From: an uncultured Collinsella sp.
GTDB lineage: Bacteria; Actinomycetota; Coriobacteriia; Coriobacteriales; Coriobacteriaceae
Assembly: GCA_937896835.1 (NCBI GenBank)
Contig: CALBOJ010000064.1
Location: 1-30,297, forward strand
Reading direction: 5' to 3'
Length of the DNA: 30,297 nt
A model generated the notes under the pieces. The model worked only from the letters and a program-made list of their open reading frames with translations, did no database searches and was not told where the DNA came from. Positions 8,318-16,639 of the stretch are shown here, piece after piece (position 1 is the first letter of the stretch; the number at the start of each line of letters is the position of its first letter). The position numbers and the translations under genes are program-made.

Positions 8318-9673
8318 CTAGTAGGCGCGATCGTTGAGCGTGCTCCAGAGCTTTTTGGACTCAGCCATGGTCCACGCGTTGATCTTGTCCTCATCGATAC
8401 CGACAAACTCGCGATCCTTGTACAGGACGCGGCCATTGATGATGGTGGTACGGCAGTTTTTACCCATCATGCCAAAGAGCATGTGGCCGTCGATGTTCTC
8501 CTCGCTCAGCGGCGTAAAGGGCTTGTAGTCCATAACGATGACGTCGGCGGCAGCGCCGGCCTCGAGCACGCCGAGCTTGCGATCGAAGTACTTGCTCGCC
8601 ATCTTGGCGTTGTTCTCAAAGAGCATCGTCATGGCCTCGCACCAGCCCACGTTGGGCATGGCGGCGTTGTGGCGCTGAATGATCAGGAAGACCTTGAGGC
8701 TCTCGAGCATATCGTGGGTGTAGGCGTCGGTGCCCATGCACACGGGGATGCCGCGGCGGAAGAACTCGAGCACGGGGGCGCAGCCCACGGCGTTGCCCAT
8801 ATTGGATTCGGGGTTGTTGACGAGCCAGGTGCCAGACTCCTTGACGATATCCATCTCGGCAGGCGTCACGTGGATGCAGTGGCCGAGCATGGTGTCGGGA
8901 CCCAGAAGGTTATGCTGCAGCAAGCGCTCGACGGGGCTGATGCCGCCGCGGTTGAGGCGGGAGTCCCACACGTCATTCATGCCCTCACACACATGGATGT
9001 GGAAGCCGGTCAGGCCGTTGTTGGCCTCGGCCATCTTGTCCATGGTCTCGTCCGAAAGCGTAAAGGTGGCGTGACCGCCAAACATGGCGGCGATCATGTG
9101 GTTGTCGTTATCGCGACGCTCCTTGGCGGCCCACTGGGCAAATTCGGCGTTCTCGGCAATGGCCTGGTCGCATTTTTCCTGACCGCGGCGGTCGGAGACC
9201 TCGTAGCACAGGCACGAACGCATGCCCAGCTCCTGCGCGGCATCCTTAATGGCAAAGAGGCTGCCCGGAATCTCGCAGAAGCTCGCGTGGTGATCGAAGA
9301 TCGTGGTGACGCCATCGCGGATGGAGTCCAGAATCGTGGCATAGGCGCTGGCCTTGGTGCCGTCGAGCGTCAGGTTGTCGTCGATCTTCCACCACTGCTG
9401 CTCAAGATTCTCCAGGAAGTTGGTGGGGTTGCAGCCCTTAATGGCAAGGCCGCGAGCCAGACCCGAGTAGATGTGGGTGTGGCAGTTAATGAGTCCGGGC
9501 ATGATGAGGTTGCCCTGGGCGTCGACGTACTCGGCATCCGGGTACTTGGCCTTGAGCTCGCACTCGGGGCCCACTTCGACGATCGTATCTCCGTCAATGG
9601 CGACCGCACCGTTGGGAATGAACGGGGTCTGAGCGTTGCGGGTAAAAACGGAACCGTTAGCGACCAGAAGCAT
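8318..9673 (-). CDS. ssnA: SsnA-type metal-dependent aminohydrolase/deaminase
   Basis: The 451-residue product belongs to the amidohydrolase superfamily (ATZ/TRZ, guanine-deaminase-like), close in length to E. coli SsnA (442). Metal ligands are visible: HTH at residues 65 and 67, GFHIHVCE with His227, GHCIHV with His265/268, and MGTDAYTH with Asp316. The start is placed at ATG 9673, which has GGGAG 6-7 bases upstream; the alternative ATG six codons earlier lacks such a site. It is probably a cytoplasmic hydrolytic deaminase acting on a purine or a ring-opened purine product, judged from its neighbours xdhD, ygfK and the purine permease. The exact substrate is unproven for this family. Confidence 0.87.
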   Translation of the reverse strand: MLLVANGSVFTRNAQTPFIPNGAVAIDGDTIVEVGPECELKAKYPDAEYVDAQGNLIMPGLINCHTHIYSGLARGLAIKGCNPTNFLENLEQQWWKIDDNLTLDGTKASAYATILDSIRDGVTTIFDHHASFCEIPGSLFAIKDAAQELGMRSCLCYEVSDRRGQEKCDQAIAENAEFAQWAAKERRDNDNHMIAAMFGGHATFTLSDETMDKMAEANNGLTGFHIHVCEGMNDVWDSRLNRGGISPVERLLQHNLLGPDTMLGHCIHVTPAEMDIVKESGTWLVNNPESNMGNAVGCAPVLEFFRRGIPVCMGTDAYTHDMLESLKVFLIIQRHNAAMPNVGWCEAMTMLFENNAKMASKYFDRKLGVLEAGAAADVIVMDYKPFTPLSEENIDGHMLFGMMGKNCRTTIINGRVLYKDREFVGIDEDKINAWTMAESKKLWSTLNDRAY

Positions 9674-9868
9674 GAATGCTCCCTTCAACATCAGAGGCGG
9701 GGTTTGACACCTCTGACATGGCGGAGTGCGAAGCGCCGGCCTACACCGGAAACGGGCCCTCTCCCGTCAACGCTTCACCAAAGGGACAAACCCTTTGAAG
9801 TGCGGCTTGACGCCGCATGACGTCGGCGGACGAGGCGATGCGTCCGCCGACGAATAGCACCGAATTGG
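9674..9868 (-). other. hairpin-rich intercistronic region, permease to ssnA
   Basis: Four consecutive stems sit here: TCAGAGG (9691-9697) with CCTCTGA (9710-9716); AAAGGG (9780-9785) with CCCTTT (9791-9796); TGCGGC (9801-9806) with GCCGCA (9812-9817); and a perfect 12-bp stem CGTCGGCGGACG (9821-9832) with CGTCCGCCGACG (9841-9852). No T-run follows, so they may set the mRNA ratio of permease to enzymes. Confidence 0.6.
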
Positions 9869-11263
9869 TTACTTCTTGCTCTCGGGCAAGACCAGATCCA
9901 CGGCAGCGTCCTTGGCAGCATCGATGTGCTGAGCCACGACCGGCGTCTGCGGAAGAATCAGGTTAAGGACGATGGCCATGATGGCGGTGGGGGTTACGGC
10001 ATTGGAGCCGATGACGGTGGACACCCAGGCGGGCATACCCTCGCCGGCAAGGCAACCGCTGGCCATCCAGATACCCAGGCCAAAGACGACGGAGGTACCG
10101 ACGATGGTGGTAGTGCGCTGCGTGAGGCCCTCGCGGGTGAACATGCGCACGCCGTTCATGGTAATGGTGCCAAAGACGCCGACGGTCGCGCCGCCGATGA
10201 CGGGCTGCGGGATAGCGGAAAGGACGGCAGAGAGCTGCGGGAACAGACCGGCGATGGCAAAGACGGCCGCGATGATCACAAAGACCCACTTGTTGACGAC
10301 CTTGTTGGAGCAGATGATGCCCACGTTCTGGCCAAGGGCGCTGGTGGGAAGACCGCCCAGCAGGCCGCCGACCATAGAGGTGAGGCCCTGGGACACGATA
10401 GCGCCGGAGAGCTCGCGCTCGGTGGGCATACGGTCGATGGAGCCCAGGCAGGCGGCGGAGACGTCGCCGATAACCTGGATGGCAACCATGGGGAACACGA
10501 CGGCGAGGGTAATGCAGACCTCGGGATCAAACTCGAGCGCATAGGGCATGAGCTTGGGAAGGGCGAAGACCTGAGCGGTGGCGACGCTTGAGAAGTCGAT
10601 CATGCCAAAGGGGATGGAGACGATCATGCCAACGATCATGCCAAAGAACACGGATCCCAGCTTGAGCGTGCCCTTGCCAAAGTTGGCGAGCGCAAAGACC
10701 ACGGCGAAGGTGATAAGAGCGACGCACCAGGCCTGCGGGGTGCCCCACAGTGGCGTACCCATACCGCCGGCCATATACTTGACGGCCGTGGGATACAGCG
10801 AAACGCCGATGGAGAAGATGACCGTACCGGTCACGACGGGTGGGAACAGCCACTTAATCTTGCTGTAGGCCAGACCAAAGAGGACCGCGACGGCACCGCC
10901 GACAATCTCGCCGCCCAACAGCGCGCCAAAGCTAAAGCCCGAGGTGCCCATGGCCTGCAGGGCCGGGAGGAACGCGAACGAAACGCCCATGACGATGGGC
11001 AGGCCGCCGCCGATGCGACGGAAGGGGGCAAAGGCCTGAAGGGCCGTGTCGATCGCCGAAAGAATGAGCGCGACCTGGATGATGTCGGTGCTCTGCTGGC
11101 TATTAAAGCCGTAGACGCCGGCCATGATGACAGCCGGGGTGATGATGCCGGCAAACGATGCCAGTACGTGCTGAAGGGCACACGGGATCATTTCCTTAAC
11201 GGGAGGCATGCCTTCACGAGTGAACAGGGCTTCAGTGCCGTTCGTAACCGTCTCCTGGGTCAT
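9869..11263 (-). CDS. NCS2-family purine (xanthine/uric acid) permease
   Basis: The 464-residue integral membrane protein has many hydrophobic segments of about 20 residues, in the 12-14 helix pattern of the nucleobase-cation symporter-2 family. The NCS2 signature region is present as SALGQNVGIICSN (usual pattern Q/E/P-N-x-G), and the N-terminal cytoplasmic ALQHVLASFAG motif is typical of UacT, XanQ and PbuX transporters. Start at ATG 11263 with GGTGG six bases upstream; the in-frame extension to 11350 would run over the promoter region and is rejected. As first gene of the operon it likely imports xanthine, uric acid or another purine for SsnA and XdhD. Which purine it prefers cannot be read here. 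Confidence 0.87.
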   Translation of the reverse strand: MTQETVTNGTEALFTREGMPPVKEMIPCALQHVLASFAGIITPAVIMAGVYGFNSQQSTDIIQVALILSAIDTALQAFAPFRRIGGGLPIVMGVSFAFLPALQAMGTSGFSFGALLGGEIVGGAVAVLFGLAYSKIKWLFPPVVTGTVIFSIGVSLYPTAVKYMAGGMGTPLWGTPQAWCVALITFAVVFALANFGKGTLKLGSVFFGMIVGMIVSIPFGMIDFSSVATAQVFALPKLMPYALEFDPEVCITLAVVFPMVAIQVIGDVSAACLGSIDRMPTERELSGAIVSQGLTSMVGGLLGGLPTSALGQNVGIICSNKVVNKWVFVIIAAVFAIAGLFPQLSAVLSAIPQPVIGGATVGVFGTITMNGVRMFTREGLTQRTTTIVGTSVVFGLGIWMASGCLAGEGMPAWVSTVIGSNAVTPTAIMAIVLNLILPQTPVVAQHIDAAKDAAVDLVLPESKK

Positions 11264-11350
11264 TTGACCACCAATCCTCGAAATAGTTGTTTTCGCATCT
11301 AACGCCCTATTGTGACGCAGTGCGGGGTTGAGGTTGTGCCTTCGTTGCAT

Positions 11351-11379
11351 ATCGTATTAAAGATGATTCTCATTCTCAA
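11351..11379 (-). promoter_or_regulatory. sigma-70-type promoter of the xanthine operon
   Basis: On the minus strand TTGAGA (11379-11374) and TACGAT (11356-11351) are separated by 17 bases, about 80 bases upstream of the permease start codon. Five of six and four of six consensus bases match. Confidence 0.6.
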
Positions 11380-11380
11380 T
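11362..11380. promoter_or_regulatory. Fur-like box overlapping the permease promoter
   Basis: ATTGAGAATGAGAATCATC (read on minus) closely resembles the repeated GATAAT-type Fur box. It covers the -35 element and much of the spacer of the promoter at 11351-11379. Binding by an iron regulator would block transcription of an operon whose products carry many Fe-S clusters. Confidence 0.5.
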
Positions 11381-11476
11381 AATAATTTTTTGTTATCAGA
11401 CTATTCTTCAGCTGAGATAATGCATTTCCGCAGGTCAGGAAAGTGTCTGGTCAAAATAGCATCTAACTTTTCTTTT

Positions 11477-11491
11477 GGTCAACCGTTTACC
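11477..11491. promoter_or_regulatory. imperfect palindrome, possible operator
   Basis: GGTCAAC-C-GTTTACC is a 15-bp palindrome with one mismatch, in the intergenic region between the divergent permease and regulator genes. It is a candidate site for the adjacent YheO-like regulator. The element is short, so chance is not excluded. Confidence 0.3.
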
Positions 11492-11614
11492 GCCAAAATC
11501 ATACCGTTCGTCTGCATTACGTCATGTACCTGCGGATATACGAGATGATGAGCAGCGTGTTACCATGAGAAAAAATTGTTATGAAACTTCCGCTTTCACC
11601 CAAAGGAGTTGCCC

Positions 11615-12271
11615 GTGAACGAGACCGTACGTCGCTTTTTGCCGATGGTCGATTTCCTGGAGCAGATACTCGGCAAAAACAGCGAGATCGTGCTGCACGA
11701 TTTCTCGGATCCCGACCACGCCATCGTCGATATTCGCAACGGCATCGTAAGCGGCCGTAAGGTCGGCGGTCCCGCCACCGATCTGGCGCTCAAGATCATG
11801 CACGACCCAAAGTATCGCGACCTGCCGTTTATTACGGGCTATGAGGGGCGCGGTGCCGGTGGCAAGACGTTGGAGTCAGCGACGTACTTTATCCGCGAGG
11901 ATAAAGAGATCGTCGGCATGCTCTGCGTCAACACCGACCTCTCGACCGTGCGCTCCATCAACGCCATGGCACAGCAGCTCATGGCCTGCTTCGACGCGGC
12001 GCCGACGCGCACGGAGCCCGCCCCTATCGAGGTCGAAAGCCTTTCGGAGTCCACACAGGAGCTCATCGACCGCAGCATTGCCGAGTTGCTGAGCGCGCGC
12101 GGGCTGGATGTAGCGTCGCTTGGCCAGAGCGACCGCGTGGACGTCATTCGCCACCTCAACGGCAACGGCGTGTTTATGCTCAAGGGCGCCGTGGCCTGCG
12201 CCGCCACCGCGCTGGGCATCTCGGAGCCCAGCGTCTACCGCTACCTGCAAAAAGTTCGCAAGGAGGGCTAA
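11615..12271 (+). CDS. YheO/DauR-like PAS-HTH transcriptional regulator
   Basis: The 218-residue protein has an N-terminal YheO-type PAS-like domain (residues about 10-110; FLEQILGKNSEIVLHDFSDP and the repeated VGGPATDLALKI style) and a C-terminal helix-turn-helix (about 180-218; ATALGISEPSVYRYLQKVRK), as in DauR/TdcR-type regulators. The start is GTG 11615: AGGAG ends 6 bases upstream. A TTG at 11609 directly abutting the Shine-Dalgarno is unlikely. It is transcribed away from the xanthine operon across a shared 350-bp region, so it probably controls that operon in response to a small ligand. Purine catabolite sensing is inference. Known family members sense amino acids or are uncharacterised. 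Confidence 0.8.
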   Translation: MNETVRRFLPMVDFLEQILGKNSEIVLHDFSDPDHAIVDIRNGIVSGRKVGGPATDLALKIMHDPKYRDLPFITGYEGRGAGGKTLESATYFIREDKEIVGMLCVNTDLSTVRSINAMAQQLMACFDAAPTRTEPAPIEVESLSESTQELIDRSIAELLSARGLDVASLGQSDRVDVIRHLNGNGVFMLKGAVACAATALGISEPSVYRYLQKVRKEG

Positions 12272-12274
12272 ACG

Positions 12275-12310
12275 TGATCCCTTGGGGACGAAGGGAAACG
12301 GATCATTTTT
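12275..12310 (+). terminator. terminator after the regulator gene
   Basis: TGATCC (12275-12280) pairs with GGATCA (12300-12305), with an inner CCTT..AAGG pairing, and is followed by five T. It lies 3 bases past the stop codon. Confidence 0.6.
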
Positions 12311-12325
12311 GTCGCATCGCTTGAC

Positions 12326-12363
12326 AAAAGACCCTGCAGCTCGCACGCGCTGCAGGGTCTTTT
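12326..12363. terminator. bidirectional terminator between regulator and ridA
   Basis: AAAAGACCCTGCAGC (12326-12340) pairs perfectly with GCTGCAGGGTCTTTT (12349-12363); A-run and T-run flank the stem on both strands, so it can end both convergent transcripts. Confidence 0.85.
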
Positions 12364-12393
12364 TGCATGTCATGTTTAGTTGTTACCAACACC

Positions 12394-12771
12394 TTAGAGA
12401 GCGGCGACAACCTCGATCTCGACCAGACCGCCAGCCGGAAGAGCGGCAACCTGGAAAGCGCTGCGCGCGGGGAACGGGGCCTCGAACTTGGAGGCGTAGA
12501 TCTCGTTTACGGCAGCGAAGTCGGCAATGTCAGCCAGGTAGACTGTGGTCTTGACGACATCGGCAAAGGTGGCGCCGGCAGCGGTCAGCAGGGCCTCGAC
12601 ATTAGCAAGGGACTGCTTAGCCTGGGCCTCGACACCCTCGGGCAGCTTGCCGGTCGCGGGATCGATGCCCAGCTGGCCGGACAGAAACACCATGTTGCCA
12701 GTCTGGATACCGGGGGAATACGGGCCGATGGCTGCGGGTGCGTTATCGGAAGACACGACGGTCTTGCTCAT
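12394..12771 (-). CDS. ridA: RidA/YjgF-family reactive enamine/imine deaminase
   Basis: The 125-residue product is a typical full-length RidA: hydrolysis of 2-aminoacrylate-type enamines and imines formed by PLP enzymes, in the cytoplasm as a trimer. Visible landmarks are FLSGQLGIDPATGKL (29-43), PARSAFQVAALP with Arg103, and VEIEVVA with Glu120, the residues used for substrate binding. Start at ATG 12771 with AAGGAG 6 bases upstream; the longer frame to 12924 runs over the promoter. It is a single gene with its own promoter and terminator, convergent with the purine-locus regulator. Nothing in the sequence shows a direct part in purine breakdown. Confidence 0.93.
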   Translation of the reverse strand: MSKTVVSSDNAPAAIGPYSPGIQTGNMVFLSGQLGIDPATGKLPEGVEAQAKQSLANVEALLTAAGATFADVVKTTVYLADIADFAAVNEIYASKFEAPFPARSAFQVAALPAGGLVEIEVVAAL

Positions 12772-12858
12772 GTTTTTCTCCTTACAAGTAAAAGGGAACG
12801 GGAGCGCGGCGTTCACACCGGGAGGCACAGTTCGGTCTGAACACCGCGCTTGATTGGG

Positions 12859-12887
12859 ATAGTACTCAAGGTTTCCGCGCGATGCAA
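12859..12887 (-). promoter_or_regulatory. ridA promoter
   Basis: On the minus strand TTGCAT (12887-12882) and TACTAT (12864-12859) are separated by exactly 17 bases, about 90 bases upstream of the ridA start codon. No other strong promoter is visible in the 298-base gap to the U32 gene, apart from a possible TATACT -10 at 13032-13037 for that gene. Confidence 0.55.
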
Positions 12888-13069
12888 GATTATTATCACG
12901 TTGCGAGAATATTTTATCGCCCAACGGTTTCCCCGGACCGCTGAACGGTTCTCATGTGAAGCAGCCAGTCCAAGCTGCTGAAGACTTTATCCCGCTTAGA
13001 GCACGGGCATCGCCTGCCGCGACGGCACCACTATACTTTTGAGTATCTGAGCATTTTGAAAGGCAGGAT

Positions 13070-15565
13070 ATGACCGCAACCGCCAGTCGAACCACCAACC
13101 GCAGACCCGAACTCTTGGCCCCCGCCGGAGGCCCGGAGCCCTTTGCCGCCGCGCTCGCCGCCGGGGCAGACGCCATCTACTGCGGCATGGGCAGCTTCAA
13201 CGCACGCCGCAAGGCCACCAACTTTACCGACGAGGCCTTTGAGCAGGCCTGCCGCGCCGCGCATCTGGCCGGCTCGCGCGTCTACGTCACGGTCAACATC
13301 GTCATCAAGGAATCCGAGATGAGCGATGCGCTGCAGCTCATCCATCGCTGCTCCACGCTGGGCGCCGACGCCTTCATCATCCAGGACTGGGGCCTGTTCT
13401 TTGAGGTCAAGCGCACGATGCCCGGCATCGAGACGCATATCTCGACCCAGGCGAACATCCACGACGACCGCGGAACCCTTTGGTGCCGCGAGCAGGGCGC
13501 CGACCGCGTGACCCTCTCGCGCGAGCTTTCCATCGACGAGATTGCCGCCATTCACGATGCCGCGCCCGATGTGGACCTTGAGGTCTTTAGCCATGGCGCC
13601 ATCTGCTTTTGCTACTCTGGCCTGTGTCTGCTTTCGAGCTTTGCCATGGCGGGACGATCGGCCAACCGTGGCATGTGCGCCCAGCCCTGCCGCTTGCCCT
13701 ACGAGCTGATCGACGAGAACGGTCGCTCGCTCTCCCCTGCCGGTCGCGAGCGCGCGCTGTGCCCGCGTGACACCAACACTTCACAACTTGTTCGCCGCCT
13801 GTATGACGCCGGCGCCGCGTCGCTCAAGCTCGAGGGCCGCATGAAGGCGCCCGATTACGTGTATTCCATCGTCGACGTGTATCGTCATCAGATTGATGAC
13901 ATGCTGGCCGGAACCACCGTTGCCAAGGACGAGAAAGACGCCCGCCAGCGCCAGCTCAAGCGCTGCTTTAACCGCGACTTTACGCACGCCTATCAGGACG
14001 GCACCTCGGGCGACGAGATGATGAGCTATGAGCGTTCCAACAACCGCGGCCAGATCGTGGGCACGGTGCTGGGCAGCCGCCCGGCCAACCGCGATGTGCG
14101 CGGCCTCAAGCCCGACGACCGCCGTCGCCGCGCCGCCATCGCCCGTATTGAGCTGTTTGAGCCCGTGGGCAAGGGCGACCTGCTGGAGCTTCGCCACGAT
14201 AACGAGTTTGACCAGTTCCTGACCACCATTGCCGCCGATGATGCCGCAGCCGGTGAAGTCATCGAATGTCGCGTACCCCGCAGCATGCCCGAGGGCTGCC
14301 GCGTCCGCGTGATTCGCAGTCAGCGTGCCATCGACGCCGCCGGCGCCGCGCTCAAGCGCGATGTGCTGCGCCGCCGAGCTGTTGATGTGTCCGTCGTGGC
14401 GCGTCTGGGCGAGCCGTTTACCGTTACGCTCACCTGCTGCGACGACCCTTCGCTTACGGCCACGGCCACGGGCTTTACCGTCGAAGCCGCCAAGACCCGT
14501 GCGGTCGAGGCGTCCGATCTGGTTGAGCACGTCGGCCGCATGGGTTCCTCTCCCTTTGAGGCTGCGAGCTTTGAGGTGGCGCTCGATGAGGGCTGTGGCA
14601 TGGGTTTCTCCGCCGTACATAAGGTGCGCGCCGCCGCTTGCAAGGCGCTGGAAGAGGCCATTCTGGCGCCGTACGCGGAGCGCGCGAAAACGCTCGAGCT
14701 GCCGGCGATTGTCACCAGTGATTCCCGCCCCGCGCCCGAGCACTACCGCGACGAGCCGCAGATCTGCGCCACCGTCACCTCGCTCGAGGCCGCCGAGGCA
14801 GCGCGGGCGGAGGGTGCAACGCGCATCTACATGACCACCGACGCGCTCGATGCGGCCAAGCTCTCCCCCGTCGATACGTTTGAGCAGGGCGTCGTGCCCG
14901 TACTCGACGAGGTCTGCCGCGCCGTCGACCACGAGCGCGTCGATCCCTGGATCAATGCCGGGGCCACCGTCGCCGTCGGCAATATCTCCGAGCTTGCCCT
15001 GGCCGCCCAGGTTGGCGCCACGGCCGAGATTCGCTCTTGCCTGCCGGTGCACAACGCGCCCTGCATGGAGGCACTCGCCGAGCGCGGAGCCGGCGCGTTT
15101 TGGCTCTCGCCCGAGATCACGCTCGACGAGATTGTCTCGCTCGGCACCGCCACGCCCGCGGCTCTGGGCATCACCGTCTTTGGCCGCCCGCGCGTCATGA
15201 CAAGCGAGCATTGCATTCTGCAGGTTGCCAACGGCTGCATCCACGATTGTGCCAACTGCCGCCTGCGTGCCCGCAAGCTCTCGCTCAAGAATATCGACGG
15301 CAAGGTCATGCCGGTGCGTACCGACATCCACGGCCGCTCACGCCTGTACGACGCCTACCCCATCGACCTTACGCCGCAGGTACCACAGCTGCTCGACGCC
15401 GGCGTCCGTCGTCTCATGGTGGACGGAACGCTGCTCGAGGCCGATGAGATTGGCCGTGCCGTCGCTCGCGTCCGTCGCGCTGTCGAGGCGGCTCAAGCCG
15501 GCCGCAAGCCGGCCGCCCGCCTGCGCGGGGCGACCTCGGGCTGCATGTTTGTGGGAATTAGCTAA
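13070..15565 (+). CDS. U32-family peptidase / RlhA-TrhP-like RNA hydroxylation protein
   Basis: The 831-residue protein carries the U32 signature near residues 170-190: EVFSHGAICFCYSGLCLLSS, followed by AGRSANRGMCAQPCRLPY, where cysteines match the Fe-S ligands used in E. coli RlhA and TrhP. The start ELLAPAGGPEPFAAALAAGADAIYCG is typical for the family. A second half (about 400-831) is longer than in simple U32 proteins and includes a Cys-rich stretch, CILQVANGCIHDCANCRLRA, near 717. Members act in hydroxylation of 23S rRNA or tRNA, although older annotations call them collagenase-like proteases. Start at ATG 13070 with GGCAGGA 2-3 bases away. It is followed after 15 bp by an RluA-type pseudouridine synthase, so the pair is probably an RNA-modification operon. 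Confidence 0.85.
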   Translation: MTATASRTTNRRPELLAPAGGPEPFAAALAAGADAIYCGMGSFNARRKATNFTDEAFEQACRAAHLAGSRVYVTVNIVIKESEMSDALQLIHRCSTLGADAFIIQDWGLFFEVKRTMPGIETHISTQANIHDDRGTLWCREQGADRVTLSRELSIDEIAAIHDAAPDVDLEVFSHGAICFCYSGLCLLSSFAMAGRSANRGMCAQPCRLPYELIDENGRSLSPAGRERALCPRDTNTSQLVRRLYDAGAASLKLEGRMKAPDYVYSIVDVYRHQIDDMLAGTTVAKDEKDARQRQLKRCFNRDFTHAYQDGTSGDEMMSYERSNNRGQIVGTVLGSRPANRDVRGLKPDDRRRRAAIARIELFEPVGKGDLLELRHDNEFDQFLTTIAADDAAAGEVIECRVPRSMPEGCRVRVIRSQRAIDAAGAALKRDVLRRRAVDVSVVARLGEPFTVTLTCCDDPSLTATATGFTVEAAKTRAVEASDLVEHVGRMGSSPFEAASFEVALDEGCGMGFSAVHKVRAAACKALEEAILAPYAERAKTLELPAIVTSDSRPAPEHYRDEPQICATVTSLEAAEAARAEGATRIYMTTDALDAAKLSPVDTFEQGVVPVLDEVCRAVDHERVDPWINAGATVAVGNISELALAAQVGATAEIRSCLPVHNAPCMEALAERGAGAFWLSPEITLDEIVSLGTATPAALGITVFGRPRVMTSEHCILQVANGCIHDCANCRLRARKLSLKNIDGKVMPVRTDIHGRSRLYDAYPIDLTPQVPQLLDAGVRRLMVDGTLLEADEIGRAVARVRRAVEAAQAGRKPAARLRGATSGCMFVGIS

Positions 15566-15580
15566 CCGAAAGGCTTACAC

Positions 15581-16240
15581 GTGAACGAAGAACCTCAAGT
15601 CCTCTACTGCGACGCCTGGCTCATGGCCATCGACAAGCCTGCCGGCATGATCGTCCACGGCGATGGCACCGGCGAGCGTACGCTCACCGACTACGCCAGC
15701 GACCTGCTGCTGGCGATGGGCGACGGCTTTGCCGCGACCGACATGCAGCCGCTCAACCGCTTGGACCGTGACACCACCGGCGTGGTGCTGTTCTCACTCG
15801 ACAAGCAGACGCAGCCCGCCTTTGACCAGATGATCATCGACCACGCGTTCGAAAAGCACTACCTGGCGCTCGCCGAGGGCAAGATCGACTGGAACGAAAA
15901 GCTCATCGACAAGCCCATCGCCCGCGACCGTCACGACAGCCGAAAGATGCGCGTCGGCGCCAGCGGCAAGCCGTCTCAAACGCGCGTGAAGGTGCTCAAG
16001 CGTCTTAAGAGCCGCCGCGGCCTGCCCACGCGCTCGTATATCGATGTCGAGCTGCTCACCGGCCGCAAGCACCAAATCCGCGTGCATCTGGCGAGCGAGC
16101 GTCATCCCCTGGTTGGCGACGACCTGTACGGCACGCCGCGTCCTTGCGGCCTCATGCTCCACGCCCACAGTGTGTCCTTTACGCATCCCGTAACCGGCGG
16201 GCACATCCACATCGAAGCCCCCTGCCCCTGGGAACCCTAA
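15581..16240 (+). CDS. RluA-family pseudouridine synthase
   Basis: The 219-residue product isomerises uridine to pseudouridine in rRNA or tRNA. The catalytic motif RLDRDTTGVVL has Asp62, and the RluA-type C-terminus shows TGRKHQIRVHLA and HPLVGDDLYG. There is no N-terminal S4 domain, and the length is short for RluC/D, closer to RluA/TruC. The GTG start at 15581 is preceded by GAAAGG. It is 15 bp downstream of the U32 gene and probably cotranscribed; the transcript ends in the stem at 16239-16279. Target uridine not determinable. Confidence 0.88.
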   Translation: MNEEPQVLYCDAWLMAIDKPAGMIVHGDGTGERTLTDYASDLLLAMGDGFAATDMQPLNRLDRDTTGVVLFSLDKQTQPAFDQMIIDHAFEKHYLALAEGKIDWNEKLIDKPIARDRHDSRKMRVGASGKPSQTRVKVLKRLKSRRGLPTRSYIDVELLTGRKHQIRVHLASERHPLVGDDLYGTPRPCGLMLHAHSVSFTHPVTGGHIHIEAPCPWEP

Positions 16241-16279
16241 AACCTGCCAAATAGGGACAGGTTTATTTTGGCAGGTTTT
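16239..16279 (+). terminator. terminator of the U32-pseudouridine synthase operon
   Basis: AAAACCTGCCAAA (16239-16251) pairs perfectly with TTTGGCAGGTTTT (16267-16279), overlapping the stop codon of the pseudouridine synthase gene and followed by a short T stretch. Confidence 0.65.
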
Positions 16280-16330
16280 ATCTGGGCAAACGTCAAAACC
16301 ACCACGATGGCTCAGCCGTGGCGCCAAAAC

Positions 16331-16548
16331 GTCTCGATCTGTAACAGTTAGAACCCATTTTCCGGTCTATCTGTTACAGATCGAGACATTCGAATCCCCC
16401 GCAAGAGAAAATCTCAATCTGTAACAATAACTCGGCAAAATCGGTCCCAGCTGTTACAGATCGAGACAAAGGGACGGCGCGGTTCGGAAGTATCTCAATC
16501 TGTAACATCTAGCCCACTTTTAACGGTCCAGTTGTTACAGACTTAGAC
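16331..16548. repeat. phased array of 6 alternating inverted 17-bp half-sites, 80-81 bp unit
   Basis: Half-sites resembling GTCTCGATCTGTAACAG alternate in orientation and begin at 16331 (F), 16371 (R), 16411 (F), 16451 (R), 16492 (F) and 16532 (R): steps of 40, 40, 40, 41 and 40 bp. Each F/R pair is a hairpin with a 23-base loop; the first pair is perfect over 17 bp. Loop sequences are only loosely similar. It sits between convergent genes, after the terminator at 16239-16279 and before the one at 16564-16600, and has no coding potential. Confidence 0.85.
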
Positions 16549-16563
16549 AAACCGGTAGACAAC

Positions 16564-16600
16564 AAAAGCGGCAACGCCCGTAATGGACGTTGCCGCTTTT
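16564..16600. terminator. bidirectional terminator, chiefly for the DeoR gene
   Basis: AAAAGCGGCAACG (16564-16576) pairs perfectly with CGTTGCCGCTTTT (16588-16600). Flanking A and T runs make it usable from both strands; it lies about 40 bases past the deoR-type stop. Confidence 0.8.
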
Positions 16601-16639
16601 CTATTGAGAAAACTGAATGGTTTTGACCTTGCCCCACTG

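Noticed and set aside
5299..8337. 1012-codon open frame on plus, antisense to ygfK
   Set aside because: Same reason: a codon-bias shadow of ygfK, with no motifs.
11264..11350. Purine or xanthine riboswitch upstream of the permease
   Set aside because: The short leader shows no three-way junction or known conserved core; only a weak CGAAA/TTTCG stem is visible.
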